In this document: in pieces, positions 25,684-35,723 of the stretch
Layout: every line of letters starts with the position of its first letter
Position numbering within the stretch: the stretch's first letter is position 1
Assembly: GCA_963974935.1 (NCBI GenBank)
Contig: CAXBEV010000016.1
Location: 1-64,000 of the forward strand
Direction: 5' to 3'
DNA: 64,000 nt
From: UBA4479 sp963974935
GTDB taxonomy: Bacteria > Pseudomonadota > Alphaproteobacteria > Rhodospirillales > Casp-alpha2
Position numbers and translations under genes: made by a program
The notes under the pieces: model-generated
Told to the model about the DNA's origin: nothing
Seen by the model: the letters and a program-made list of their open reading frames with translations, nothing else
The model's database searches: none

Positions 25684-27347
25684 TAAATTTGTTTCGTAAA
25701 TCCGTTGGTGATCGGATAGCGACGATCTTTGCCGAACGCGCGACCGGTGATTTTGACGCCGGGCGGTGCTTGGCGGCGTTTATATTCGGCGCGGTCCAGC
25801 AAGCGCCAGATTCTTTTGACGGTGTCCACGTCGTAGCCGAGTTTGACTATATCGTCCACCGAGCGCTCGCCTTCAATCATCGCCTGTAGCATGGCGTCCA
25901 AATCTTCGTAGGCAGGCAGGGAGTCTTCATCTTTTTGATCGGGGCGCAGTTCAGCGGACGGTGGTTTGATGATGACGCGTTCCGGCATTGCCATGCCGTC
26001 AGGACCGAGTGCGCTCAGTGGGAGGTGTGTATTGCGCCAGCGCGATAACGCGAACACGGTGGTTTTATAGACGTCTTTCAGCACCGAAAAGCCGCCGCAC
26101 ATATCGCCGTAGAGCGTCGCATAGCCCACCGACATCTCCGACTTATTGCCCGTGGTCAGCAACATGTGGCCAAGCTTGTTCGACAAGGCCATCAGCGTCA
26201 GTCCACGTGCGCGGGCCTGAATATTTTCTTCGGTAATGTCGGGTTCGCGGCCTTTGAACAGCGGCGCCAGCATGGTGTTAAACGCGTCCATGGCCGGCCC
26301 GATGTTGACCTGCTCAAGGCGGATGCCCAGCATTTTTGCACCTGCCGCCGCGTCTTCCAGGCTGTCGGCAGAAGTATAGGGCGACGGCATCATCACCGCC
26401 AAGACGCTGTCCGCGCCCAATGCGTCGACGGCGACGGCAGCGGAAAGCGCGCTGTCGATACCGCCCGACAGTCCGATGACGATGCCCGGAAAGCCGTTTT
26501 TGGTCACGTAATCGCGGAGCCCCAGCATCATCGCCGAATAAACGTTTTCTTCTCGGCTTAGGCTCGGTTGCACGTGGCCGGGTGCGCAGACCCACCCATC
26601 GACGCTGCGATTCCACTCTGTCATCATCAGGGCTTCAGTCCAAAACGGTGCCCGCACCGCCATCGTGTAATCGGGGTTGACGACGAACGAGCCACCGTCG
26701 AAAGCAAGCTCGTCCTGGCCGCCGATTTGATTGACGTATAGGGACGCCAGCTTGGTCTCGCTCACCCGCTCAATCGCGATGTTGAGCCTGACGTCGACCT
26801 TGTCCACGTCAAACGGCGAGCCGTTCAGTGAGATCAGCAATTCGGCGCCGGATTCTTGCAGGCACTCAGCAACGTCGGGGAACCACAAGTCTTCGCAGAC
26901 CATCACACCGAGCCGCACGCCTTTGAAGGGGATTGGGCCGGGCAGGGGGCCTGGTTCAAATACGCGTTTTTCGTCGAATACGCCGTAATTCGGCAACTCG
27001 TGCTTAAGACGCGTGTGCTTGACCGTGCCGCCGTCCAGCAGAAGCGCTGCGTTGTATAACTTTCCATCTTGGCGCCAAGGCGTGCCGATCAGAGCTGCTG
27101 GCAGGTTTTTGCCGTGCAACGATTTTGCGAGTTCGGTGACGGCAATTTCAATCCGGTCTTGGAAGCCGGGCTTCAGCACTAAATCTTCGGGCGGATAGCC
27201 GGAGACCGCGAGCTCCGTCGTCACGATCAGGTCGGCGCCCATCGCACCGGCGTCGGCCACATACTTTTCGATCAGCGCGATATTGCCGGCGATGTCGCCG
27301 ACGGTTGGATTGATCTGCGCGATGGCGATGGAAAGGCGGTCGGTCAT
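25683..27347 (-). CDS. nadE: Glutamine-dependent NAD+ synthetase
   Basis: This 554-residue two-domain enzyme starts with a nitrilase-type glutaminase with Glu in TTELAVSGYPPEDL, Lys in LKHELPNYG and Cys in VMVCEDLWFP. The C-terminal synthetase domain has the ATP-binding loop IGLSGGIDSAL and the TGNKSEMSVGY motif. It makes NAD+ from deamido-NAD using glutamine nitrogen. It is upstream of cysS with a one-base overlap. The nicotinate salvage gene pncB is 2.3 kb away. Confidence 0.97.
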   Translation of the reverse strand: MTDRLSIAIAQINPTVGDIAGNIALIEKYVADAGAMGADLIVTTELAVSGYPPEDLVLKPGFQDRIEIAVTELAKSLHGKNLPAALIGTPWRQDGKLYNAALLLDGGTVKHTRLKHELPNYGVFDEKRVFEPGPLPGPIPFKGVRLGVMVCEDLWFPDVAECLQESGAELLISLNGSPFDVDKVDVRLNIAIERVSETKLASLYVNQIGGQDELAFDGGSFVVNPDYTMAVRAPFWTEALMMTEWNRSVDGWVCAPGHVQPSLSREENVYSAMMLGLRDYVTKNGFPGIVIGLSGGIDSALSAAVAVDALGADSVLAVMMPSPYTSADSLEDAAAGAKMLGIRLEQVNIGPAMDAFNTMLAPLFKGREPDITEENIQARARGLTLMALSNKLGHMLLTTGNKSEMSVGYATLYGDMCGGFSVLKDVYKTTVFALSRWRNTHLPLSALGPDGMAMPERVIIKPPSAELRPDQKDEDSLPAYEDLDAMLQAMIEGERSVDDIVKLGYDVDTVKRIWRLLDRAEYKRRQAPPGVKITGRAFGKDRRYPITNGFTKQI

Positions 27348-27502
27348 GCGGCATTCTTTATATTGCGGACGGCGGACCCTAGGCGGGCAGGGATATATGT
27401 GTCAATTGGCACCATATCGCACCTGGATCAAGGTATCGATAAGCAATCTAGATGGTGTTCTTTTGTGAAAACCCGCTGTAGCATCCAATCCAACAGCAAC
27501 GT

Positions 27503-28543
27503 ATGATTCGGCATATCATGGTTAAACCGCCAAAAAGTTCTGAAGTTTTGATGTACGGGGACCAGGCGAAGCCTGCGTCCCGGGCTGAAATCATCAGCTT
27601 TGATGAAAAAGGCAAACCGATTGTCGAAAGCGGTGGTGTCGCAGGGGCAGGGGCCGTGCGTGCGTCGGCGCCCCGGCCAAAACCTGCCCCAAAGCCTGCA
27701 CCTAAACCTATTGAGCAGGCGAAACCCGCAGCTGCGCTGAAAAAACCGGCACCCGTTGCCGTGAAAAACCCGGCCTCAGCAAAAGAGGTCAGCCAGGCGT
27801 TGGCGGTGGGTGCGGTTGGTTCAATGGTCGATCAGATGAAGGCGGCAGCGCACGCTAAAGGCGGTATGTTATCGATCCAAGATATCGACGCCATGCAGGT
27901 CGAATTCGCAGCCAAAGCGAAAGACATGCAAGCGCAGTTGGAGTCCGCGTTCGTTAATTACGCCGATGCCCGCGAGCGGATGCAGTTTGATCAAGAACGC
28001 GATGATCCGTTCTATCGCTTGTTGGTGAAGTCGGTTTCGAGTCATTTCAAGGAACAGGCCAGTCGAAAAACACCGAGCCGCCGTATGCTGCCGGGTTTTT
28101 TCATTGCCGTGGATATGCTGTTGGGCCCGGACGTGGTCAGTAATCATCAAGAGCGTTGCCGGAGCATCATCGCACGGCTTCGTGAAGAAAGTGGTGATGA
28201 CAGCTTTGATTGGGATGTGTTCTATGCGGAACGCGATGCGCTGACGGTGAGTTTAGACGCACAAGTGCTGATCGCCGCTCAGTTCAAAGAGTACGACCGC
28301 CGTATGAATTGGTTTTTGACCATCGTGAATTCCAATTTGGCCCCAATCGACAGTACGATGTCGGAAGGTGAGCAGCGATGGGAATTGGCCGAGCCTGGGT
28401 TCCGTCGTTTTATGGATGCGCTGCTGTCTAGCTTACGTAAGGTTTTGTCATCGGACAAAGGCCGCGAGCGATTGGTAAAACGCCACGGCCAAGAGAATGT
28501 GGCCGCGGCGCTTCAAGTGCTTAAAAGATTGGTTACCGGCTGA
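27503..28543 (+). CDS. Conserved hypothetical protein with Pro/Ala/Lys-rich linker
   Basis: This 346-residue protein has no known domain. It begins with about 50 residues, then a low-complexity linker PRPKPAPKPAPKPIEQAKP (residues about 57-76), followed by a mainly helical region of about 250 residues with FVNYADARERMQFDQERDD and a tail LVKRHGQENVAAALQVLKRL. No signal peptide or membrane segment. The linker suggests a tethered N-terminal peptide and a globular helical domain. An in-frame ATG at 27518 is an equally good start. It converges with the metallo-hydrolase gene 12 bp away. Confidence 0.7.
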   Translation: MIRHIMVKPPKSSEVLMYGDQAKPASRAEIISFDEKGKPIVESGGVAGAGAVRASAPRPKPAPKPAPKPIEQAKPAAALKKPAPVAVKNPASAKEVSQALAVGAVGSMVDQMKAAAHAKGGMLSIQDIDAMQVEFAAKAKDMQAQLESAFVNYADARERMQFDQERDDPFYRLLVKSVSSHFKEQASRKTPSRRMLPGFFIAVDMLLGPDVVSNHQERCRSIIARLREESGDDSFDWDVFYAERDALTVSLDAQVLIAAQFKEYDRRMNWFLTIVNSNLAPIDSTMSEGEQRWELAEPGFRRFMDALLSSLRKVLSSDKGRERLVKRHGQENVAAALQVLKRLVTG

Positions 28544-28555
28544 TCGCCCGCAACC

Positions 28556-29497
28556 TTATTTCGTCAAACTGCTATAGATGATGGCAATCCATGTCGGCTT
28601 GTCGATCATCCACGCCCAGCCATCCCATTTCTTCGGCAAACCTGCCGCCTGCGCTTGCTCTAAGGTTTTGCCGTCTTCGAGCATTTTGGTGACCAAAGCT
28701 GTGGTGTCTGTCAGCATCCCATGAAAGACTTTCAGGTCTTTCATCTTCGCCAACGGTCCGTGGCCGGGCACGATGGTCGCATTCGCTGGAAACCGTTCGA
28801 TCATATCGGCGACACTGTCGGTCATGGTTTCAACGTCGCCGCCGTTTTGAATATCAATGAACGGAAAGATACCGTTGAAAAACAGATCGCCTGTATGAAG
28901 CACATTGGATTTTGAAAAATAAACCACGCTGTCCGTATCGGTATGGCTGGATGGATAGTGGAACAATTCGATTGCTTCACCATTGAAGTGGATCGACACG
29001 CTATCGTCATAGGTAATCACCGGCAGCGCGCTTTTCGGGCTGGGCGGGATCACCATTTCAAAGGCATCAATCTTTTGTTCCGTCGACATGCGTTCACGTA
29101 CGTTGGTATGCGCGACGATGGTGGCTGTTTTACCCAGTTCCTTGTTGCCGCCGGCGTGATCAAAATGCCAGTGCGTGTTGACGATGAACCGCAGGTCTTT
29201 GCTGTTGCCGATCCCGTCCAACGCTTTGATCAACTTGTCGGTCATTGATTCCAGTTTATCGTCAATGATCAGCATGCCGTCCGGGCCATTGGATACGACC
29301 ACATTGCCGCCGGAAAAGCCGCCAACGCCGGACAACATCGTCAGTGTTTCATTGAGTTTCGTCGCCCCAATAGAAACTTTGTTTTCGGATTGGGCGACTT
29401 GATCGTGCGAATGGCCGCTGCCGGCGTGTGCCGGATTGTTGAGCGTGCCGGCAAATATCGCGGCGGCAATGGCAAGGCCAAGGGCTGTACGATTCAT
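28556..29497 (-). CDS. Periplasmic metallo-beta-lactamase-fold hydrolase
   Basis: This 313-residue protein has a signal peptide (ALGLAIAAAIFAGTL, cut after AHA) and a His-containing mature start GSGHSHDQ. Zinc motifs: THWHFDHAGG, the His in YPSSHTDTDS, GDLFFNG and VPGHGPL, which is a full binuclear MBL set. Related exported MBL proteins act as quinoprotein-relay or thiol/lactone hydrolases; the substrate is unknown here. GAGGAG precedes the ATG. It lies downstream of pncB with a 150-bp gap. Confidence 0.85.
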   Translation of the reverse strand: MNRTALGLAIAAAIFAGTLNNPAHAGSGHSHDQVAQSENKVSIGATKLNETLTMLSGVGGFSGGNVVVSNGPDGMLIIDDKLESMTDKLIKALDGIGNSKDLRFIVNTHWHFDHAGGNKELGKTATIVAHTNVRERMSTEQKIDAFEMVIPPSPKSALPVITYDDSVSIHFNGEAIELFHYPSSHTDTDSVVYFSKSNVLHTGDLFFNGIFPFIDIQNGGDVETMTDSVADMIERFPANATIVPGHGPLAKMKDLKVFHGMLTDTTALVTKMLEDGKTLEQAQAAGLPKKWDGWAWMIDKPTWIAIIYSSLTK

Positions 29498-29647
29498 GAA
29501 TACTCTCCTCGTTTGAGATTTTTGAAGTGTTTGAAAATGACGGCGAAGCCGATGCTTTGACGTTATGTGGTGATGATGCGAGTCGCGGACAACATGATTG
29601 CGCTGCGTCGGCGATCAGACCCCGATGCGCCGAATGCGCATAGATGA

Positions 29648-30838
29648 TTAAGGTTTTTGGATCAGGAATTCGCGGCCGATCTTTACCGAAGGCTCGCCGT
29701 CGTAATCGACGATGTCCGCGGTGGCATAGGTTTCGGTCCACTTATTGGGTAGAAATGACCCGGTGCCGACGACGTCAATTGGTGCACCGGCATCGGCCAT
29801 AACTTTGCATTTTTCCACGTCAAAGCCACTGGAGACGACGATCTTTACGGCGTCAAAGCCGTTCCGATCTAAATGCTCGCGTAAATAAAACACTGCAGCT
29901 GCTGATACGCCGGTGCCGGTCAGATAACGCAGTTCCGCGTCGTTCCGATAGCGCCGAATTGCCTGCGGCGCGTGGCGTTCGAGGACGCTATAGGATGCCT
30001 GAGGATCCAAGCCTTCGACAAAACGCCCGCCATGGGTATCAAGGCGGATTGAGATACGCCCTTCAGACGCCATCGCCGGAAAACGACGGCAGACGGTCAG
30101 CGCATCAGTGATCTCTTGGCCGAAGTAATCGACCAACGCGGTCAAGGGTTGGTCGGGATAGGTATCGACATACATTTCAGCGGCTTTGAGCGTCGAGCCC
30201 GCATAGCCGATCAGGGCATGCGGCATCGTGCCCTTGCCGCCGGTTTCGCCGAAATAATGTGCGGTCGCTTCGGTGGCATTGCCGATGAAGCCTTTGGCAC
30301 CCACTTGATCGCGTGCCGCCCTTGAGCCGACGGCGGCGGCATAGGCCATGATTTCCGCCATTTCGATTCCGGCGGCATGGCGCGCGTCCATGGCCAGGAA
30401 CGCGACGTCGGGTAGTTCCACACACATGGTGAACGCGTTGTTGGCGGCGACGCACGCTGCACCCAGCTTTTGTAGATACAAAGTTTCCAGATCGACCAAG
30501 TGATACATGGAACCCGTGATGTATAACAACGGCTCACCGGCACCGACCCATTGGCCTTCGTCGTAGTTGGGCCGAATATCAAAGGTGACGTCGCGTTCTT
30601 GGGCAATGCGGCTCAGCCAATCCATCATCATGCGCGGCGCAAAGATGACCGGGCGGCGCATGAATACGGCATAGGTCACGGTCTTGTCGCCGTAGCGGCC
30701 GACAATTTCTTTGGTGCGGGTGAAATAGTGGTCGGTCCAACGACCAACGTCAGCGGCTGACGGCGCCTGGGTCGCGTGAACAACACGTTCACCCGACTTT
30801 AACGTTTTTAACTTTGCATCGTCGCTGCCGGCGGTCAT
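29648..30838 (-). CDS. pncB: Nicotinate phosphoribosyltransferase
   Basis: This 396-residue enzyme matches NAPRTase: TDHYFTRTKEIV at the N-terminus, the catalytic His region in a large alpha/beta barrel, GSMYHLVDLETLYLQKLGAA, FIGNATEATAHYFG, and SSGFDVEKCKVMADAGAPID with GVGT-type phosphate loop VVGTGSFLP. It makes nicotinate mononucleotide from nicotinate and PRPP in NAD salvage. The nearby nadE completes the last step of the same pathway. The start ATG is 20 bp downstream of the aroG-type gene region. Confidence 0.93.
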   Translation of the reverse strand: MTAGSDDAKLKTLKSGERVVHATQAPSAADVGRWTDHYFTRTKEIVGRYGDKTVTYAVFMRRPVIFAPRMMMDWLSRIAQERDVTFDIRPNYDEGQWVGAGEPLLYITGSMYHLVDLETLYLQKLGAACVAANNAFTMCVELPDVAFLAMDARHAAGIEMAEIMAYAAAVGSRAARDQVGAKGFIGNATEATAHYFGETGGKGTMPHALIGYAGSTLKAAEMYVDTYPDQPLTALVDYFGQEITDALTVCRRFPAMASEGRISIRLDTHGGRFVEGLDPQASYSVLERHAPQAIRRYRNDAELRYLTGTGVSAAAVFYLREHLDRNGFDAVKIVVSSGFDVEKCKVMADAGAPIDVVGTGSFLPNKWTETYATADIVDYDGEPSVKIGREFLIQKP

Positions 30839-30860
30839 GTCCGCCTCCCAACTTTATGTG

Positions 30861-32240
30861 CTACGAGGCGGCCCGTGCCGGCACCATGCCGGTGCGCGCT
30901 GACTTCAGTTCTTCGGCCAGCAGGAACGCGAGTTCAAGGGCTTGTTGTGCATTCAGACGTGGATCGCAGTGCGTATGATAGCGGTCAGACAAGTCCGCAT
31001 CGGTGATGGCGATGGCGCCACCGGTGCATTCGGTCACATTCTGGCCGGTCATTTCGAAATGCACGCCGCCGGCATGCGTACCCTCGGCCTGATGCACGTC
31101 AAAGAAGCCGCGCACTTCGGCCAAGATGCGGTCGAATGGACGCGTCTTGTAGCCGCTAGAGGCTTTGATGGTGTTGCCATGCATCGGATCACACACCCAC
31201 GCAACATTGCGGCCTTCGTTTTTGATGCGGCGGACCAGCGGTGGCAAAAGATCGAGTACTTTGTCTGAGCTCATCCGCGAGATCAGCGTCAGCCGGCCTG
31301 CGATGTTGTCCGGGTTCAGGGTGTCGATCAGACGGATCAACTCATCCGGGTCCGTCGAGGGGCCACACTTCATGCCGATCGGGTTTGAGATGCCGCGCAT
31401 GAATTCAACGTGTGCATGATCCAATTGACGGGTGCGGTCGCCGATCCAGAGGAAATGCGCCGATGTGTCGTACCAGTCGCCGGACGTGGAATCGACCCGC
31501 GTCAGCGCTTGTTCATAGTTCAACAGCAACGCTTCGTGCGCCGTATAAAAATCGGTTTCGCGCAGCTGCGGCGTGTTTTGCGGGTTTAGACCGCACGCCG
31601 CCATGAACGCCATGGTTTCATCCAGGCGATCTGCGAGGTCTTGGTAGCGCTCCGCCTGCGGGCTATCGGCGATGAAGCTGAGCGTCCATTGATGCACTTT
31701 GTTGAGGTCCGCGTAGCCGCCTTGCGCAAATGCACGCAGTAGGTTCAACGTCGATGCGGACTGGTTATAGACGCGCATCAAACGATCGGGATCGGGCGTG
31801 CGCTCTTCAGGGGTGAACGCCATGCCGTTGACCATGTCGCCGCGGTAGCTGTCGAGTGTCACGTCGCCTTGCGTCTCGGTCGGTGCCGAGCGCGGCTTCG
31901 CGAACTGTCCCGCCAGACGGCCGACTTTGATCACCGGCATCGCAGCACCAAAGGTGAGTACGACCGCCATCTGTAAGATCACGCGGAAGGTATCTCGAAT
32001 GTTATCTGGGTGAAATTCAGCAAAGCTCTCGGCACAATCGCCGCCCATAAGCACGAAGGCTTTACCGTCGGCAACGTCGCCCATAGCACGGCTGAGGCTG
32101 CGCGCTTCGCCGGCAAAAACCAGCGGTGGGACCCGTGCCAGTGCGCTTTCGACGGCTGAGAGTTTGTCAGCGTCCGGATAGTCCGGGACCTGCTGGATCG
32201 GTTTTTCGCGCCACGTTGTCGGCGTCCATTTTTCAGCCAT
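30861..32240 (-). CDS. 3-deoxy-7-phosphoheptulonate synthase, class II
   Basis: This 459-residue plant-type DAHP synthase performs the first step of the shikimate pathway. Recognisable blocks are FVLMGGDCAESFAEF, VIKVGRLAGQFAKPRS, HFLWIGDRTRQLD, NPIGMKCGPST, WVCDPMHGNT and GVHFEMTGQNVTECTGG, holding the metal ligands Cys, His, Glu and Asp. It has no chorismate mutase fusion. pncB follows 22 bp downstream and may be co-transcribed. Confidence 0.96.
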   Translation of the reverse strand: MAEKWTPTTWREKPIQQVPDYPDADKLSAVESALARVPPLVFAGEARSLSRAMGDVADGKAFVLMGGDCAESFAEFHPDNIRDTFRVILQMAVVLTFGAAMPVIKVGRLAGQFAKPRSAPTETQGDVTLDSYRGDMVNGMAFTPEERTPDPDRLMRVYNQSASTLNLLRAFAQGGYADLNKVHQWTLSFIADSPQAERYQDLADRLDETMAFMAACGLNPQNTPQLRETDFYTAHEALLLNYEQALTRVDSTSGDWYDTSAHFLWIGDRTRQLDHAHVEFMRGISNPIGMKCGPSTDPDELIRLIDTLNPDNIAGRLTLISRMSSDKVLDLLPPLVRRIKNEGRNVAWVCDPMHGNTIKASSGYKTRPFDRILAEVRGFFDVHQAEGTHAGGVHFEMTGQNVTECTGGAIAITDADLSDRYHTHCDPRLNAQQALELAFLLAEELKSARTGMVPARAAS

Positions 32241-32457
32241 TTTTGAACCTCTGATGTCTCTGCCCGTTATAAGTGCCCAGGATATAAGCCGATTCGGCGC
32301 TTTTTTCCAGCCATTTCCAGCTTAAACTTAGATGCTAATGGATGCCTAGCGTCTGGGTGCCTGTAATCCGAATTGCCGCCAACCGCGTAATAAAAGATAA
32401 TTGAACAACATGCTATACTGCAAACGCCCCAATAGGGAGCCAACAAGGAGATAGCTC

Positions 32458-32655
32458 ATGCTCTATAGTCTATCCAATGTTCCCGAAGACAAGCTTGCCG
32501 AAATCCAAGCGATTGAGGCCGAAATCGGCCAACCACTTTTGGCGTTCACCGAGGTGAAAGCCGAGCCGGCCCGTCTGGACCGCGACAAACTCGCCAAAAT
32601 CCGTGCCCTCGAAGAAAACCTCGGCGTCGTGCTTGTGGCGGTTAAACCGGACTAA
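32458..32655 (+). CDS. Small protein made of two internal repeats
   Basis: This 65-residue protein has an excellent ribosome binding site (AAGGAGATAGCTC before the ATG). It consists of two similar halves: DKLAEIQAIEAEIGQPLLAF (residues 11-30) and DKLAKIRALEENLGVVLVAV (43-62), each predicted helix plus strand. I do not recognise the family. It is a single gene between the divergent aroG-type gene and the convergent gor gene. The repeat structure and RBS make it very likely real. Confidence 0.75.
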   Translation: MLYSLSNVPEDKLAEIQAIEAEIGQPLLAFTEVKAEPARLDRDKLAKIRALEENLGVVLVAVKPD

Positions 32656-32666
32656 CGGCCAACAAC

Positions 32667-34031
32667 CTAGGCGTCCTCCTCGCGTAGTGGTTCACGCATG
32701 GTGACGAATTCTTCGGCAGCGGTCGGGTGGATGCCGATGGTGTGGTCGAAGTCAGCCTTGGTTGCACCCGCTTTGACGGCGATGCCGATTCCTTGGATGA
32801 TTTCTGGTGCATCTGCACCCATCATATGCGCGCCCAAAATCTTATCGGTCTTTTCGTCGACAATCAGTTTCATGACGCTGTGCTCTTCACGGCCTGAAAG
32901 CGTGTGCTTCATCGGCCGGAAGCGTGACTGATAAATTACGACATCATGATCTATGCGGGCATCGGCTTCGGACATGCCCACGGTGCCGATCGGTGGCATC
33001 GAGAACACGGCGGACGGGACATTATCATATTCGACTGAGGTCGGATGGTCGCCGAATAGCGTGTGCGCGAGTGCCATGCCTTCCGCCAATGCAACCGGGG
33101 TCAGTTGAATGCGGTCGGTGACATCGCCGATGGCATAAATGCTGTCGACGCTGGTTTTGGAATAGGCATCGACGATGATCGCACCGTTTTTGTCCATCTC
33201 GACGCCGGCTTCTTCCAGGCCAATGCCTTTGGTGTTGGCGGCACGACCGGTGGCGTACATCACCAAGTCTGCTTCCAAAAAGTCGACTTGGTCCAATCGC
33301 AATGAATAGCCGCCATCTTTTTTCTCAATCGATTTCACTTGGCATTCGGACAGAACCTTGATGCCTTTTTTGTGCAGTTCATCGCGGAGCGCGTCGCGCA
33401 TGGTTTGATCGAAGCCGCGCAGCACATTTTCGGCGCGGATGATGATGGTGACATCGGCGCCCAGAGCATTAAAAATGCCGGCGAATTCGACCGCGATGTA
33501 GCCGCCACCGACGATGACGATGCGATCCGGCAGGTCTTCCAGATCGAGCGCTTCGTTGGATGTGATCGCATGTTCGATGCCGGGTACGTCGGGCAGGGTC
33601 GGCCAGCCACCGGTGGCAACCAAGATATGCTCGGCTGTATAGGTCTTGCCCTCAACCTCGACGGTGTGGGCATCGACGATCTTACCGGTGCCGGTGATCT
33701 CGTCGACCCCGGCTTCACGGAGCAGGCGATGGTAGATATCTTCAAGCCGGTCCAGCTCTTTGCGCTTTGCTGCCATCAATTTCGGCCAATGGTGTTTGCT
33801 TGCACCCACATCCCAGCCGAAACCTGCGGCATCTTCGAAGTCTTCGGCGAAATGCGCACCGTACACGAGGAGCTTTTTCGGTACGCAGCCGCGCATCACG
33901 CAGGTACCGCCGATGCGCAAATTTTCGATCACCGCCGTTTTCTTGCCGTAACGCTGCGCGGAAAACCGGGACGCGCGCACGCCGCCGGACCCGCCGCCGA
34001 TGGTGATCATGTCGTAATCGTAGTCAGCCAT
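32667..34031 (-). CDS. gor: Glutathione-disulfide reductase
   Basis: This 454-residue flavoprotein has N-terminal FAD motif ITIGGGSGGVRASRF, the redox disulfide GGTCVMRGCVPKK, the NADPH motif IVIVGGGYIAVEFAGIF, ATGRAANT and the C-terminal dimer-domain His in HPTAAEEF. It keeps glutathione reduced. ATG 34031 is chosen since GAGGAGC-type sequence precedes it; the 19-codon upstream extension is atypical. The C-terminus ends REPLREEDA. gabD lies upstream in the same direction, with a hairpin between them. Confidence 0.95.
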   Translation of the reverse strand: MADYDYDMITIGGGSGGVRASRFSAQRYGKKTAVIENLRIGGTCVMRGCVPKKLLVYGAHFAEDFEDAAGFGWDVGASKHHWPKLMAAKRKELDRLEDIYHRLLREAGVDEITGTGKIVDAHTVEVEGKTYTAEHILVATGGWPTLPDVPGIEHAITSNEALDLEDLPDRIVIVGGGYIAVEFAGIFNALGADVTIIIRAENVLRGFDQTMRDALRDELHKKGIKVLSECQVKSIEKKDGGYSLRLDQVDFLEADLVMYATGRAANTKGIGLEEAGVEMDKNGAIIVDAYSKTSVDSIYAIGDVTDRIQLTPVALAEGMALAHTLFGDHPTSVEYDNVPSAVFSMPPIGTVGMSEADARIDHDVVIYQSRFRPMKHTLSGREEHSVMKLIVDEKTDKILGAHMMGADAPEIIQGIGIAVKAGATKADFDHTIGIHPTAAEEFVTMREPLREEDA

Positions 34032-34064
34032 TTTTTGCTCCTCGTTCTTGGTCTCGCATAGATA

Positions 34065-34092
34065 GGGGGTGACCGGTTCTCCGGCCACCCCC
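34065..34092 (-). terminator. Hairpin between gabD and gor (possible terminator)
   Basis: Arms GGGGGTGACCGG / CCGGCCACCCCC (one mismatch) enclose a 4-base loop. It lies about 56 bp after the gabD stop and 33 bp before the gor start on the reverse strand. There is no proper T tract, so it may be a weak terminator or an mRNA-stabilising hairpin. Confidence 0.5.
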
Positions 34093-34147
34093 CAGTCATC
34101 CCTAAGCCGCGAAACACTTGTGCTTACGGCGCTAAAACCGCGTCACG

Positions 34148-35602
34148 TCAGCTGATGCCGCCCATGCACAGGTATTTGGTTTCGAGGTAATCATCGATGC
34201 CGTATTTCGAGCCTTCGCGGCCGACGCCGGATTCCTTCATGCCGCCAAACGGCGCCACTTCGGTGGAGATAATACCTTCGTTAATGCCGACGATGCCGTA
34301 TTCCAGGGCTTCGGCGGTTTTCCAAACCCGGCCGATGTCGCGAGAATAAAAGTAGGCGGCGAGGCCGAACTCGGTATCATTGGCCCACTGGATGACTTCT
34401 TCGTCCGTGTTGAAGCGGAAAATCGGCGCCAGCGGCCCAAAGGTCTCTTCTTTGGCGACTTTCATATCCTGAGTCACTTCGGTGATGATGGTCGGCTCAA
34501 AGAATGTGCCGCCCAAGGCATGGCGTTTGCCGCCGACGGCAATTTTTGCGCCTTTCGAGGTCGCGTCCGCAAGGTGCTCTTCAACCTTTTCGACACCGGC
34601 CATGTTGATCAGCGGGCCCTGCTGGGTTTCACCTTTGAGGCCGTCGCCGACGGTCATCGCCGAGACGGCTTTGCTGAGCTTGGCAACGAAATCGTCATAC
34701 ACGCCGGCTTGCACATAGATTCGGTTTGCACAGACGCAGGTTTGACCGGTATTGCGGTATTTCGACGCCATCGCGCCGGTGACCGCTGCATCCAGGTCGG
34801 CATCGTCAAAGACGATGAACGGCGCGTTACCGCCAAGTTCCATGGATACTTTTTTCACCGTATCGGCGCACTGCTTCATCAAGATTTTGCCGACTTCAGT
34901 AGAGCCGGTGAAGGTCAGCTTGCGGACAATCGGGTTGCCGGTCATTTCGCCGCCGATTTCGCGGGCAGCGCCGGTGATCACGTTGACGATGCCCTTCGGC
35001 ACGCCGGCGCGCTCAGCCAATTCTGCCATCGCTAGCGCGGAAAACGGGGTTTCCGTCGCTGGTTTGATAACAATCGGGCAGCCCGCGGCCAAGGCCGGGC
35101 CGGCTTTGCGGGTGATCATCGCGGCGGGGAAGTTCCAAGGTGTGATCGCGGCGACAACGCCGACGGGCTCTTTAATAACGACGATTCGCTTATCCGCACC
35201 GTGCTGCGGGATGGTGTCGCCATAAGCACGCTTACCTTCTTCGCCGAACCATTCGATGAACGATGCTGCATACGCGACTTCGCCTTTGGCTTCGGCTAAC
35301 GGTTTGCCTTGCTCTGCGGTCATTAGGGTACCCAGGTCGTCTTGGTTGGCCATCATCAGCTCGAACCATTTACGCAGAATCTGCGCGCGTTCCTTGGCGG
35401 TTTTTGCGCGCCACGCCGGCCATGCGGCGTTGGCGGCCTCAATGGCACGTTTGGTCTCAGCGGCGCCCATTTTTGGCACCGTACCGAGTTTTTCGCCGGT
35501 TGCCGGATTGGTGACATCAATGGTCTCGCCGGAATCGGCATCGGTCCAAGCACCATTTATATAGCATTGCTGGCGAAACAGCTTGCCGTCGTTCAATTTC
35601 AT
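34148..35602 (-). CDS. gabD: Succinate-semialdehyde dehydrogenase (NADP+)
   Basis: This 484-residue aldehyde dehydrogenase has PWNFPAAMITRKAGPALAAG, FTGSTEVGKIL, catalytic Glu in MELGGNAPFIVFDDAD and catalytic Cys in NTGQTCVCANRIYV, and ends in FGGMKESGVGREGSKYGIDDYLE. The double-Cys pattern CVCANR and overall sequence fit GabD, which oxidises succinate semialdehyde to succinate. The 5' region holds two perfect inverted repeats that may be operators. Confidence 0.92.
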   Translation of the reverse strand: MKLNDGKLFRQQCYINGAWTDADSGETIDVTNPATGEKLGTVPKMGAAETKRAIEAANAAWPAWRAKTAKERAQILRKWFELMMANQDDLGTLMTAEQGKPLAEAKGEVAYAASFIEWFGEEGKRAYGDTIPQHGADKRIVVIKEPVGVVAAITPWNFPAAMITRKAGPALAAGCPIVIKPATETPFSALAMAELAERAGVPKGIVNVITGAAREIGGEMTGNPIVRKLTFTGSTEVGKILMKQCADTVKKVSMELGGNAPFIVFDDADLDAAVTGAMASKYRNTGQTCVCANRIYVQAGVYDDFVAKLSKAVSAMTVGDGLKGETQQGPLINMAGVEKVEEHLADATSKGAKIAVGGKRHALGGTFFEPTIITEVTQDMKVAKEETFGPLAPIFRFNTDEEVIQWANDTEFGLAAYFYSRDIGRVWKTAEALEYGIVGINEGIISTEVAPFGGMKESGVGREGSKYGIDDYLETKYLCMGGIS

Positions 35603-35723
35603 CAGTGTCTCCTAGGGTTTTGTGGATCTTTGGGCGATCTTTTCAATCGGCCTTTTAAAACGCGTGACGCACCGAAACGAAACGTCTTGAGTCATGATGT
35701 AGCTCGTTCGCGCCGGTTTGCAA

